A stretch of 64,000 nt of DNA from NCBI GenBank assembly GCA_023428295.1, contig JAEYYV010000155.1, positions 1-64,000 of the forward strand. Direction: 5' to 3'. Below the pieces are notes generated by a model. The model made no database searches, was not told the origin of the DNA, and was given only the letters and a program-made list of their open reading frames with translations. The translations under genes were made by a program, and so were the position numbers. Every line of letters starts with the position of its first letter. Positions within the stretch are counted from its first letter, which is position 1. Origin of the DNA: Pseudomonadota bacterium (lineage in GTDB: Bacteria; Myxococcota_A; Polyangia; Haliangiales; Haliangiaceae). Below are positions 1-13,524 of this stretch, piece by piece.

Positions 1-992
1 ACCGTCGCGCGCGCACGGCGTGTCGCTTCGAAGCCGGCCGGCGTACCGAGATCGCCTCGCACGATCCGCGCGAAGGTCGCGCGCGACCAGGTCTGGTCAT
101 CGCCCTCGACAGGCAAGCGAAACCACACGATGCCGCCGACGCCATCGATCGGACTCGCGCGCAGCTTGCCGACGAACCGCGCGACATCCTCGGGATCCAC
201 GCTGACGATCACGTCGCGAACGACGGCGCTGTACGTCGGAAGCGCGACGTGCAGCATGCGCCCTTCGGCGGCAACGGCGCGCGCGAAGCGCGAGAGGTCG
301 CGCCACGCGGTGTTCGCGTCGAAGATCATCGGCGCGCGCACGGCGTGAACCTGCACGACGATCTCGTCGACGCTGCGGGCTACATCGCTCAGTGACGAAC
401 TCGACGCCCACGTGGGCAGCGCGGTGATCGACAACCGATAGCGCGCGCCTGATCTCGCGCCCGATCTCGCATCCGGTGTCGCCGCCGCCCCGGCCGCCAC
501 CTTCGCAAGCGCGTCACGCTGCCGCGCGAGCCATCGTGCGTAGTCGGCGAGGCGCGCGGTCGCGCAGTCGTGGTCCACCTCGATGCCGACGACGTTCACG
601 CCTCGCGCGCGCAGCTCGTCGGCCTCGTGGGCGAACGCCGCGAGCGCGAGGTCGTCGATCGGCCGCGAGCCTTCGATCCGTACGACGAGCGTGATCGGAA
701 GGCCCGACGCGGCGAGCGAGCGCGCGTCGACGGACATCGTCACGACCGGCATCGCTCCATCGCGTGACGGCGCGACGTCCGCGAGCAACACGCGAAGGCT
801 CTCGAGCCCCGCGGGCGGTCGCGCGACCGCGTCGCGAACACTCGGCGTCCAGTGGCGCTGCCACACATATGCCGCCTGACCCAGCGCTGGCGTGACAGCG
901 AGCGCGGTTCGGCCAGCTTCTCGATCGCGCGCACGACATCCCGCGCCGAGCATGCTCAGCACGATGAACCAGACGGCGATGCTCCTCGACAT
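1..992 (-). CDS. DUF3142-family lipoprotein, C-terminus cut by the window edge
   Basis: The minus-strand frame stays open from an ATG at 992 to base 1, so at least 330 codons are present and the stop lies outside. The N-terminus MSRSIAVWFIVLSMLGAGC is a lipoprotein signal peptide with lipobox LGAGC (Cys 19). The body contains VNVVGIEVDHDCATARLADY followed by a run reading RLSITALPTW, and later FDANTAWRDLSRFARAV; this layout matches DUF3142 proteins, which look like TIM-barrel glycoside-hydrolase relatives of unknown substrate. It is divergent from the hydrolase-like gene at 1091, with 98 bp between the starts. No Shine-Dalgarno motif is obvious before 992. Family call is from motif memory; function is not known. 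Confidence 0.8.
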   Translation of the reverse strand, partial: MSRSIAVWFIVLSMLGAGCRARDREAGRTALAVTPALGQAAYVWQRHWTPSVRDAVARPPAGLESLRVLLADVAPSRDGAMPVVTMSVDARSLAASGLPITLVVRIEGSRPIDDLALAAFAHEADELRARGVNVVGIEVDHDCATARLADYARWLARQRDALAKVAAGAAATPDARSGARSGARYRLSITALPTWASSSSLSDVARSVDEIVVQVHAVRAPMIFDANTAWRDLSRFARAVAAEGRMLHVALPTYSAVVRDVIVSVDPEDVARFVGKLRASPIDGVGGIVWFRLPVEGDDQTWSRATFARIVRGDLGTPAGFEATRRARAT

Positions 993-1090
993 CGTGTAGG
1001 CAACGCACTTCTGTCGCGGCGTATTCGCGTCAGTCGGAAGGAATGTTTCACGACGTGCGTTCGCGGCCCGCCGGGGCGATTATCGAAGTG

Positions 1091-1993
1091 ATGTCGGGTC
1101 GGGCTTTCGTACTGGTGGCGATAACGACGATGATGGCGATGACGGTCGTGACCGCGTGCGCGGCAGCGGAGTCGTCGCCGGCACCTCTCATCGAGAGTCC
1201 GCTCGCGTTCGACGCGCTCGGTGTTGCGGCGCGGGCCACGGAGGTCGAGACCGTTCCGCCCGCGCCGATCACCACGACGGATCTCGTGGCGCAAGGACGG
1301 CACTGGCGCGTCGTCACCAAGAATGGAGCGGTCCACGTGTGGATCCCGCCCGGCTACACGCGACGACGTGCCGAGACGGTCGTGTACGTCCACGGCTTCT
1401 ATACGAACGTCGATGGCGCGTGGAAGGACCACTTCCTTCCGGTGCAGTTCGCCGCGTCGGGGATCAACGCGGTGTTCATCGCGTGCGAGGCCCCCTCGGG
1501 GCCGGGGCAGAAGATCTCGTGGACATCGATCGGTGCGCTCCTCGACGCGGTGACCGCGGGAATCCAGCAGCAGCTACCGCGCAGGCGCATCGTCGCGATC
1601 GGTCACTCGGGCGCGTACCGAACGCTCGCGGGCTGGTTGCGCGAGCCCTTGCTCGACACCGTCGTGCTCCTCGACGCGGCGTACGGCGAGCTCGATTCGT
1701 TCAGCGCGTGGGTGCAGCAGAAGGGGCATCGCTTGATCAACGTCGGCGACGGTACGAAGAAGGCAGCCGACGCGATGCACGCCAAGCTGCCGCAGACGGT
1801 GATCCTCGATGGCTTTCCCTCGATCGAGGACGAGATTCCCAAGGACGCGGCGCGCGCGAAGATCCTCTACATCCGATCGAACGTCGGCCACTTCCCCCTC
1901 GTCACCGCCGGAGAGGCGATCCCGATGCTCCTCCGCACGCTGCGCGCGAAGAAGATCCTCGACGTCCCGCTCGCGGACCTGTTGGCGAACTAG
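1091..1993 (+). CDS. Putative alpha/beta-hydrolase-like lipoprotein
   Basis: This is a 300-residue exported protein. I chose ATG 1091 over ATG 1043 because it puts MSGRAFVLVAITTMMAM and the lipobox VVTAC directly at the N-terminus. After a Ser/Ala/Pro-rich stretch, the core shows the strand VVYVHGF (oxyanion-type HG) and a nucleophile-elbow-like IGHSGAY, where GHSGA fits GxSxG. An Asp in VLLDAAYGELD and a late SNVGHFPL His could complete a triad. It therefore looks like a secreted or outer-membrane esterase or peptidase of the alpha/beta-hydrolase fold; the substrate cannot be read. The stop codon abuts the metH stop on the other strand with no base between them. Confidence 0.75.
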   Translation: MSGRAFVLVAITTMMAMTVVTACAAAESSPAPLIESPLAFDALGVAARATEVETVPPAPITTTDLVAQGRHWRVVTKNGAVHVWIPPGYTRRRAETVVYVHGFYTNVDGAWKDHFLPVQFAASGINAVFIACEAPSGPGQKISWTSIGALLDAVTAGIQQQLPRRRIVAIGHSGAYRTLAGWLREPLLDTVVLLDAAYGELDSFSAWVQQKGHRLINVGDGTKKAADAMHAKLPQTVILDGFPSIEDEIPKDAARAKILYIRSNVGHFPLVTAGEAIPMLLRTLRAKKILDVPLADLLAN

Positions 1994-5641
<3,648 letters not shown>

Positions 5642-5676
5642 CGTCGTCGGTGATTACCACCGTTTCGCGTGCTTCG

Positions 5677-6522
5677 CTATGGCGCGGGAAGCGCCGCGAT
5701 CTGTCGCTCCAGCTCGTGAACCTGGGCCATCCGTGCGTTGCCCTCGCCGCCGGAGGTCGCGTACGAGGCGTACCGGCGCAGCGCCTCGAGCGCGTGTTCG
5801 AGCGCCGCCCGATGCTTGGGCGAGGAGCGCGCGAACGTCGAGGCGATGTCCTCCCACAGACCCGCCGTCCACGCGTCTCGCTCGATCTCTTTGGCCGCGC
5901 GCATGGCGACCATCGCGAGCGCGTCGTCGGGCGAGGTGGCGAACGTCTCCGCGATCAACACGACGAGCTTTGCTCGGGTCTCGCGCTCCGCGGCGATCGC
6001 CGCGTCGAGCTTTGCCAGCGCGTCCAGCGCGAGCTTCTTCACGATGCCAGCGCGGATGTCGAACTGCGTGGGCTCGCCTGGATGATCGGGAACCTCGTCA
6101 CTTCCGACCGCGATCGCGCGCTCGATCCAGCCGAGGCGCTCCTCGATCGCACGGCGGTACCCGGTGACGCGAGGCGCGATGGCCCGCGCGATGACGAGGC
6201 CGAGCACGGTCTCCTCCCCGAAGGGCTCCTGCGATAACGGGCGGGTCAGTCCGGACACGATCGCCGGCGTCAGCTCCTCGGGCGGCGGCGCGAGGCGCGA
6301 GACAAAGTGCATCGCGAGTCTGCGCGTCTCCCACGCATCCGAGAGCAGGCGCTCGCTGAGCTGCGCGATCACGTCGGGGATGGGCGCGAGGCGCGCGCCG
6401 AGCTCGGCGCGCTCGCTATCGGTCGTAGCGGCGAGCGACGCGCGCAGGAGAGACTCCACCTCGTCGGCCTCGTCCGTCACGCACGACCTACGTTCTCGAG
6501 CCGCAACATCTCCGCCCGACAT
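5677..6522 (-). CDS. HEAT-like alpha-helical protein, function unknown
   Basis: The product is about 281 residues if ATG 6522 is used (MSGGDVAARERR). A GTG 42 bases further in, giving VTDEADEVESLLRASL, is an alternative with AGG just upstream. The sequence is almost entirely helical: repeated Leu/Ala/Arg-rich segments such as ELGARLAPIPDVIAQLSERLL and WETRRLAMHFVSRLAPP look like HEAT-type repeats, and the C-terminus is a predicted coiled helix (VHELERQIAALPAP). No enzyme motif or signal peptide is visible, so it is probably a cytoplasmic scaffold. It precedes metH on the same strand with 35 bp between and could share its transcript. I do not recognise a named family. Confidence 0.7.
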   Translation of the reverse strand: MSGGDVAARERRSCVTDEADEVESLLRASLAATTDSERAELGARLAPIPDVIAQLSERLLSDAWETRRLAMHFVSRLAPPPEELTPAIVSGLTRPLSQEPFGEETVLGLVIARAIAPRVTGYRRAIEERLGWIERAIAVGSDEVPDHPGEPTQFDIRAGIVKKLALDALAKLDAAIAAERETRAKLVVLIAETFATSPDDALAMVAMRAAKEIERDAWTAGLWEDIASTFARSSPKHRAALEHALEALRRYASYATSGGEGNARMAQVHELERQIAALPAP

Positions 6523-6660
6523 ACCACGCCGTCCGCGCGTGCGTTGCGCCGCGCGCGGGCGTCGGCAGGTTGCGCGCGGATGTGCGCATCTACGAAGAGG
6601 TGCGCGAGATGATGTCGCGCGCTCGCTGACTCCGCGTCGCCATCGGGTAGAGTGCGCGCG

Positions 6661-8037
<1,377 letters not shown>

Positions 8038-8139
8038 TTGTCCGCATCGGCACGATCGCGGGCAGCAAATTGGTTGGACCTCGTCGACGAATCCAACGCC
8101 TGCGCCCTCGGGCGTAATGCAGCATTCAGGTTCTGACGT

Positions 8140-8163
8140 GACTGCGCACAGTCGTGCGCAGTC
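8140..8163. promoter_or_regulatory. Perfect 10-bp inverted repeat with 4-base spacer
   Basis: Arms GACTGCGCAC (8140-8149) and GTGCGCAGTC (8154-8163) are exact reverse complements around the spacer AGTC; a flanking T/A pair extends them by one. A second dyad, AATGC-A-GCATT, sits at 8116-8126. Both lie in the 192-base gap between cbs and the pseudokinase gene, on the cbs side of the latter's start. The site may be a repressor operator for the pseudokinase gene or a hairpin ending cbs transcription; there is no T-tract after it, which favours an operator. Confidence 0.5.
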
Positions 8164-8229
8164 ATGACGATCTCGTGGCCCGCATTGCCTTTGATCGTCG
8201 ACGGTACTTCGCATATACGTCCGCGCGTG

Positions 8230-9360
8230 ATGGCGAGTGAGCGGATCGGCGAATACCGAATCGTGAGCGAGCTGGCGAGAACCGCCGCCTCGATCACCTA
8301 TCAAGCTGCGCACGGAGTCCTGCCGCGTCGTGCGGTGCTGAAGGTGATGACGAGCGCCACGCATCGCATCGCGATCCGCGCGCTCCGCGAGGCGATCTAT
8401 CTCGATACGATGGATCACCCGGGCGTGCCGCGACTCTACGAGTCCGCGCTCCTTCCCGATCGCCGCCCGTGGTTCGCGCGCGAGCTGGTTGAAGGTCCCA
8501 CGCTCGCGTCGATGTTCACGCGCAAGCACGTCGATGCCGCCGGCGCTGCGCTCGACGTCCTCGAGCGCGTTCGCGATGTCGCGGAGGTGCTCGCGCACGC
8601 GCATGGTCACGGCATCATCCACGCTGGCCTCCGACCCGATCGCATTCTCCTCGCGCGTCGCTCGCGCGGCTTCGTGCTGTGCATCGCCGATTGGAGCGAC
8701 GCGCGCGCACACGACGCGCAGCCCACGCCGTTCGTCAGTGCGCCTGGTGCGTGGCACTACGCGGCGCCAGAGGTGGTGATCGGCGATGTCGTCGATGATC
8801 GCGCGGATGTCTTCTCGCTCGGCGTGATCGCGTACAACCTGCTGACCGGCCACTTGCCGTTCGAGCGGGGCGCGATCCAGATGCGCAACGACAACGCGAC
8901 GCATGTGCCCACGCGCGACGCGGCCCCCGACGCTCCCGGCGAGCTATGCGCGTTGATCGACCAGATGCTCTCGTACGATCGCTGGGATCGTCCGAGCAGC
9001 AACGAGGTGTTCAAGGATGCGTCCTGGCTCAGCGAAGCGTTCGCGAGCTCGCGCATCCGCATCCGTCAGCCGCGGTGGACGCCGCAGATCGAAGTGAGGC
9101 ACCCCGAAGCGCTCGTGTCGCCCGTGCGCGACACGCCGCGCGAGCCGAGCTCGCTCATGTCCAGCGAGATCATCAGCGGCGAGATCGCGATCTCGGCACC
9201 GACGCAGAAGATCCTCCACGACGCGCCCGTCGGTGCACTCGAAGCGGCGCTGCTCTCGCTCGCGGACGCCGAAGTGGACGACGAGTACGCCGAGGTCGAG
9301 ATCTCGGGACCGATCGATATCGTGCGGCTCGACACCGACGCCGACACAGACACCGATTGA
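8230..9360 (+). CDS. Ser/Thr protein kinase-fold protein, predicted pseudokinase
   Basis: The 376-residue product has the kinase fold but lacks key catalytic residues. Counting from ATG 8230 (MASERIGEYRIV): the glycine loop is replaced by ELARTAASITY, the Lys of AVLKVM (38) survives, the catalytic loop reads HAGLRPDRIL (131-140) with Gly at the position of the catalytic Asp, and the DFG motif is DWS (154-156). The APE motif (AAPE 178-181) and DVFSLGVIAYNLLTG of the C-lobe are intact, so the fold should hold. About 100 further residues form an acidic, low-complexity tail ending DTDADTDTD. The further-upstream ATG 8164 would add 22 residues of poor character. It probably acts as a scaffold or allosteric partner rather than a phosphotransferase. 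Confidence 0.85.
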   Translation: MASERIGEYRIVSELARTAASITYQAAHGVLPRRAVLKVMTSATHRIAIRALREAIYLDTMDHPGVPRLYESALLPDRRPWFARELVEGPTLASMFTRKHVDAAGAALDVLERVRDVAEVLAHAHGHGIIHAGLRPDRILLARRSRGFVLCIADWSDARAHDAQPTPFVSAPGAWHYAAPEVVIGDVVDDRADVFSLGVIAYNLLTGHLPFERGAIQMRNDNATHVPTRDAAPDAPGELCALIDQMLSYDRWDRPSSNEVFKDASWLSEAFASSRIRIRQPRWTPQIEVRHPEALVSPVRDTPREPSSLMSSEIISGEIAISAPTQKILHDAPVGALEAALLSLADAEVDDEYAEVEISGPIDIVRLDTDADTDTD

Positions 9361-9361
9361 C

Positions 9362-10834
9362 CTAGTCCTCGAGCTCCCTCACGAGGGCGAGCACGGCATC
9401 GATCAAGTCCGCGGCGTCGTCGGCTTCGCCCGCGAGGCCCGAGCCGCACGCGGTGATCGCGGCGCGCGTGCCGTCGTCGATGACGGTCACCACGCATCCG
9501 CCGACGGGATCCGACTTCGTGGCCATGCGCGCGGGCGAGCTGACCGCGCAGGACAGCGGCACCGGCGTCTCCATGCGGATCTTCGACAGACACGCGCGGC
9601 CTCCGACGACCTCCGCGATCTTGTCGAACACGCCCGCGCGTCCCGTGGTGAACGAGCGCCGCTTGAACGCGAGCGGAACGGGAATCGCGCGCGCGGCGGT
9701 GAGAAGGCGCGAGCACAGGCCGCGGCCTTGCGCCTCGCGCGCGAGGATCTGCTTGGCGCGCGCTTCGAACGCCTCGAATGGCTCGGGCGTTCCGCGATCG
9801 AAGCGCACGCTGATCGTCGAGTGAACGACACGCTTCTTCGCGCGATCGGGATCGCCGGGAGAGCCGGGCGCGATCGGAAGCTGGAACGTCGGCGAGAACT
9901 TCGCGTCGGGGTTGCCCGCCACGCGATGCAACACGCGACCGAGCGCGTAGGCCAGGTGGAGCGCACGCGGAGCGGGCGAGGGCAGCTCGCGCCACGCGAC
10001 ACCGAGCGGAATCGCACCTCGCACGAGCGAGAGATGCGGAATGTCGGCGGTCGTCGGGGGCGTCGGGGCCGTCGGGGCCGTCGCGCCTGGCGGGCTCGCC
10101 GGGCTCGGCGACGGTGCGAGCCGTTCGGCATGCGCGGCGATGCGCGCGGCGAGCCACGCGTGACCGTAGCCGTCGACCACCATGTGGCACGTCGACACGG
10201 TGGCGAGCTCGCCCACGCGACCGAGTCCGAGCCACGGGCCCGCGTTGTCTCGCCACGCGCGGCGATGACCGTGGCGCGCGACGGTGATGCGCTCCTCGCC
10301 GATCGACACGCACACGAACGGCACGTCGACGAGACCGGGGTCGGCCACGGACGTGGCGAAGCGGATCGGCGCCGCCGTGTCGAACGTACGCGACCCCTTC
10401 GCGACGGAGGCGAGCTTCTGCGCGAGCGCGGCGTCGTCGAGACGGGCGATCACGACCGTGTCGCCGATCGCGAACGCGGCGATCTCGAGAGACGAGGGAA
10501 CGACGCGCGCGCCGATGTCGCTGCGCTGGATCGTCACCGCGAGCGGCTGATCGGGGAGCCGACCCTCGAGCTCGCGAAGCGCGGCGCGTGCGGCGTGGGC
10601 GCGCACGATGGCGTCGGCGATCGGATCGTCGGGCGACGTCGAGCGATGGCCGATGAACGTGTCGCCGCTCGCCTCCGCGTCGGAGGCCACGTAGTGCGCG
10701 CGCGGCGGCAGACGCTCGGCGGTGGCCGCCGCTCCCGCGACGAGCCACCACGTCGGCGAGAAGTCCGAGACATCGGTGATCGCAGCCAGCTCGTCGTGCA
10801 GCTCGCGCGTGCGGCGCGCCCATGCGAAGGCCAC
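9362..10834 (-). CDS. CAT-like/condensation-domain-like acyltransferase
   Basis: The product is about 490 residues from GTG 10834, a start that follows the stop of the upstream methyltransferase gene (10836) by one base, so the two are translationally coupled. A central STCHMVVDGYGHAWLA carries the HxxxDG active-site pattern of the chloramphenicol acetyltransferase / NRPS condensation / wax-ester-synthase superfamily, and the N-terminal sequence DFSPTWWLVAG also suits that fold. A Pro/Ala/Ser/Thr-rich linker separates two lobes, as expected for pseudo-dimeric members. Together with the methyltransferase it may tailor a lipid or secondary metabolite, but no carrier protein or synthetase is nearby. 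Its stop faces the pseudokinase stop with one base between. Confidence 0.65.
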   Translation of the reverse strand: MAFAWARRTRELHDELAAITDVSDFSPTWWLVAGAAATAERLPPRAHYVASDAEASGDTFIGHRSTSPDDPIADAIVRAHAARAALRELEGRLPDQPLAVTIQRSDIGARVVPSSLEIAAFAIGDTVVIARLDDAALAQKLASVAKGSRTFDTAAPIRFATSVADPGLVDVPFVCVSIGEERITVARHGHRRAWRDNAGPWLGLGRVGELATVSTCHMVVDGYGHAWLAARIAAHAERLAPSPSPASPPGATAPTAPTPPTTADIPHLSLVRGAIPLGVAWRELPSPAPRALHLAYALGRVLHRVAGNPDAKFSPTFQLPIAPGSPGDPDRAKKRVVHSTISVRFDRGTPEPFEAFEARAKQILAREAQGRGLCSRLLTAARAIPVPLAFKRRSFTTGRAGVFDKIAEVVGGRACLSKIRMETPVPLSCAVSSPARMATKSDPVGGCVVTVIDDGTRAAITACGSGLAGEADDAADLIDAVLALVRELED

Positions 10835-10835
10835 G

Positions 10836-11495
10836 CTACGCGAGCTCCAAGATGTAGACCGGCTGGATCGGATCGGGACGCAACGAGCGCCGCACGAAGC
10901 CGGCGGCGGTGGCGAGCGATTCGATCGCGTCCGCGGGAGGTGCCGTGCGCACGACCAGCGGTCCGAACGCCGCGCGAAGCAGCGCCGAGCCGAGGTGGTC
11001 CGCATGTGCGGCAACACGCGTGCGAGAGGCGGCCGGGTCGAGCTCGACGATGAACGCACGTCCACGCACCACGCGGCGCAGCTCGGCGAACGTGCGGGCG
11101 CGGTTCGTCACGTGCCGGATCGAGGACAGCAGGACGGCGACATCGATGGACGCGGCGCCGAGCGGGAGCGCTTCGCCGGCGGCGCGAATCACGTGCACCT
11201 CTGGATGAGGAGGCTCGGCAGCAAAGTCGCGAGAGGGGTCGACCGCGATCACCGTGAGCTGTGGATATCGCACACGCGTCCGCCGCGCGAAGGTGCCGGG
11301 ACCGCAACCGAGATCGAGGAGGTGGCCGGCGGTCGGCGGCGCGTCGAACATCACGTCGAGGAGACGATCGTCCAGGTCGCCGAAAGCGGGGCGCTCGTTG
11401 CGGGCGTATCGGCGCGCGCTCCGGCCCTCGAAGGGGTGGCGGTAGAGCCGGCGGTCGATCCACGCGCGGAGTGACGAGAGCACGCGGACCGACAA
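10836..11495 (-). CDS. Class I SAM-dependent methyltransferase
   Basis: The 219-residue cytoplasmic protein carries motif I LLDLGCGPGTFARR, an acidic strand end VIAVDPS (motif II, ribose-binding Asp) and motif IV-like IDVAVLLSSIRHV followed by LRRVVRGRAFIVEL, the usual order of methyltransferase 11/25 proteins. The start is a TTG at 11495: the sequence CGGGAG lies six bases before it, the clearest Shine-Dalgarno signal in the area. It leads a two-gene unit with the acyltransferase-like gene and is divergent from the hydrolase lipoprotein at 11569. The substrate is unknown. Confidence 0.85.
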   Translation of the reverse strand: MSVRVLSSLRAWIDRRLYRHPFEGRSARRYARNERPAFGDLDDRLLDVMFDAPPTAGHLLDLGCGPGTFARRTRVRYPQLTVIAVDPSRDFAAEPPHPEVHVIRAAGEALPLGAASIDVAVLLSSIRHVTNRARTFAELRRVVRGRAFIVELDPAASRTRVAAHADHLGSALLRAAFGPLVVRTAPPADAIESLATAAGFVRRSLRPDPIQPVYILELA

Positions 11496-11568
11496 TACAT
11501 ACTCCCGAGGCTCCTCGTCGGTGATAGGGTCGGCGCAAACTTAGTGCGCACCTTTGGGGGGTAGCGTT

Positions 11569-13524
11569 ATGCATAAGCTCGTCGCGTTCGTAGTTCTGTT
11601 CGCAGCGTGTGGGGATGATGGAAACACCACGGGGATTCCCGACGTGTGCAACCCGATCGACGGACACGGCTGCATGCTGCCGTGGCCGTCGTCGACGTAC
11701 TTGAAGACCGACTCGACCACCGAGACCGGCTATCGCGTCGACATCCCCCTCGCGGCCATGCCCACCAACGAGGACCAGGTCACCGTCGATCCGGCGCCGC
11801 TCAATCGCTACGACGGCTTCTCGATGACCGCGCCCCTCCTCGCGCGCTTCGAGACCGGTGTGTCACCGGCGGGCCTGCCGAGCTTCAAGAACCCCGACGA
11901 GTCGCTCGCGGCAGGCTCACCGATCGTCCTCGTCGATCTCGACACCGGCGAGCGCGCACCGTTCTTCGCCGAGGTCGATGTCAACACTCTCGACGAGAGC
12001 GTTCGCAACCTGATCATTCGTCCGCTCGAGCGACTGCACGAGAAGGCGCACTACGGCGTCATCATCACCAACAAGGTGAAGGCCGCCGACGGTGGCGAGC
12101 TCGTGTCGCCGAAGGGCTTCCTCGCGCTGCGCGACGGTGGCGAGCTCGGTCACCCGCGCTTCGGCGCGCTGAAGGCCGGTTGGACCAAGATCGAAGCCGC
12201 GCTCGGACCGCTCGGCATCGACAAGAACGACGTCGCGCTCGCGTGGGAGTTCCGCACCGCGTCCGACAACTTCATGCGCTCGGACCTGACGACGATGCGC
12301 GAGAAGGCGCTGCCGGTGATCGGCACCAACGGTGCGGGTCTCGGCTTCACGGTCAATTCGACGAGGCCCAACCTCTCGACGACGCACAAGCGCTACCTCG
12401 GCACGTACAAGGCGCCGGACTTCCTCACCGACGGCGAGAAGGACGCATCGATCCTTCGTCGCGGCGCCGATGGCATGCCGGTCAACACGGGCCTGCGCGA
12501 CGCGCGGTTCGCCGCGATCATCCCCAAGTGCGTCACTGACGGCAGCTACCCGCTTCCCCGCCCGACGGTGGTGTTCGGTCACGGCCTGTTCGGCTCGGCC
12601 GAGGAGTATCTCGACGATAGCTTTGTCGGTGACCTCGCGCAGGATCACTGCCTCGTCATCATCGCGGGCGACTTCATCGGCCTCACCTCGCGCCAGCTGC
12701 AGCTCGCGCCGCTCGCGGTCAACGACATGAATCGCGGCACGCAGATCAGCGAGAAGCTCGCGCAGTCGATCATCGACTTCATGTCGCTCGGGGCCATCGC
12801 GCGCGGGCCGATGGCGGCGGCCGCGGACTTCCAGTACGAGGGCGCGGCGCTCATCGATCCCGAGAAGGTCTACTACATCGGTGGATCGCTCGGCGGCATC
12901 ATGGGCAACACGCTCATGGCGTACGACCCTTCGTTCAAGAAGGGCGTCCTCGCGGTCCCGGGCGGCGTGTGGTCGATGTTGTTCGAGCGCAGCGCGGCGT
13001 GGTTCGCGCTCCTCGGCGCCGCGCAAGGCAGCTACACGGATCCCGAGGTCTACCAGCTCGTCGTGTCGTTCCTCGGCCTCGCGATGGAGCCGTACGATCC
13101 GATCACCACCGCGGCGCACGTCGTCAAGGACCCGCTGTTCGGCCAACCCGCGAAGGACATCCTGATCTGGTACACGCTTGGCGATTGCCTCGTGACCAAC
13201 ATCTCGACGGAGATGATCCTCCGCACGATGGGCATGAAGGTGCTCGCGCCGAGCGTGAAGACGCCGTGGCGCGTCGATGTGGCCGACGGCCCGCTCTCGA
13301 GCGGCGCCACCATCTACGACGAGCATCCGACGCCGCTGCCGCCCGACACGAACAAGCCGCCGTCCGAGGACAACGGCACGCACTCGGGCGTGAACCGCAA
13401 CGCGTCGGCGCTTCGTCAGGTCGAGCAGTTCTTGCTGCAGAACCAGGTCGTCCCCGAGTGCAAGAGCGGCGAGACCGTGGTCGCGTGTAACTGCAACCCG
13501 GATGGAGGTGGCGTGTGCGATTGA
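11569..13524 (+). CDS. Lipase/esterase-like surface lipoprotein
   Basis: The product is 651 residues from ATG 11569, which follows a run of seven G (a plausible ribosome site). MHKLVAFVVLFAACGDDG is a lipoprotein signal peptide. The first half resembles the N-terminal domain of bacterial virulence-factor lipases (DPAPLNRYDGFS, ERAPFFAEVD, RPLERLHEKAHYGVI). The second half is alpha/beta hydrolase: VVFGHGLFGSAEE gives the oxyanion strand and YYIGGSLGGIMG the nucleophile elbow (GxSxG). Late cysteines (CKSG, CNCNPDGGGVC) suggest a disulfide-stabilised C-terminus. It overlaps the next lipoprotein gene by 10 bases. The function as an exported esterase is inferred from the fold. Confidence 0.8.
   Translation: MHKLVAFVVLFAACGDDGNTTGIPDVCNPIDGHGCMLPWPSSTYLKTDSTTETGYRVDIPLAAMPTNEDQVTVDPAPLNRYDGFSMTAPLLARFETGVSPAGLPSFKNPDESLAAGSPIVLVDLDTGERAPFFAEVDVNTLDESVRNLIIRPLERLHEKAHYGVIITNKVKAADGGELVSPKGFLALRDGGELGHPRFGALKAGWTKIEAALGPLGIDKNDVALAWEFRTASDNFMRSDLTTMREKALPVIGTNGAGLGFTVNSTRPNLSTTHKRYLGTYKAPDFLTDGEKDASILRRGADGMPVNTGLRDARFAAIIPKCVTDGSYPLPRPTVVFGHGLFGSAEEYLDDSFVGDLAQDHCLVIIAGDFIGLTSRQLQLAPLAVNDMNRGTQISEKLAQSIIDFMSLGAIARGPMAAAADFQYEGAALIDPEKVYYIGGSLGGIMGNTLMAYDPSFKKGVLAVPGGVWSMLFERSAAWFALLGAAQGSYTDPEVYQLVVSFLGLAMEPYDPITTAAHVVKDPLFGQPAKDILIWYTLGDCLVTNISTEMILRTMGMKVLAPSVKTPWRVDVADGPLSSGATIYDEHPTPLPPDTNKPPSEDNGTHSGVNRNASALRQVEQFLLQNQVVPECKSGETVVACNCNPDGGGVCD

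Noticed and set aside
5642..6660. Cobalamin riboswitch or T-box upstream of metH or cbs
   Set aside because: The gaps are 35 and 138 bases and show no B12-box-like element; the region before metH is occupied by another gene.
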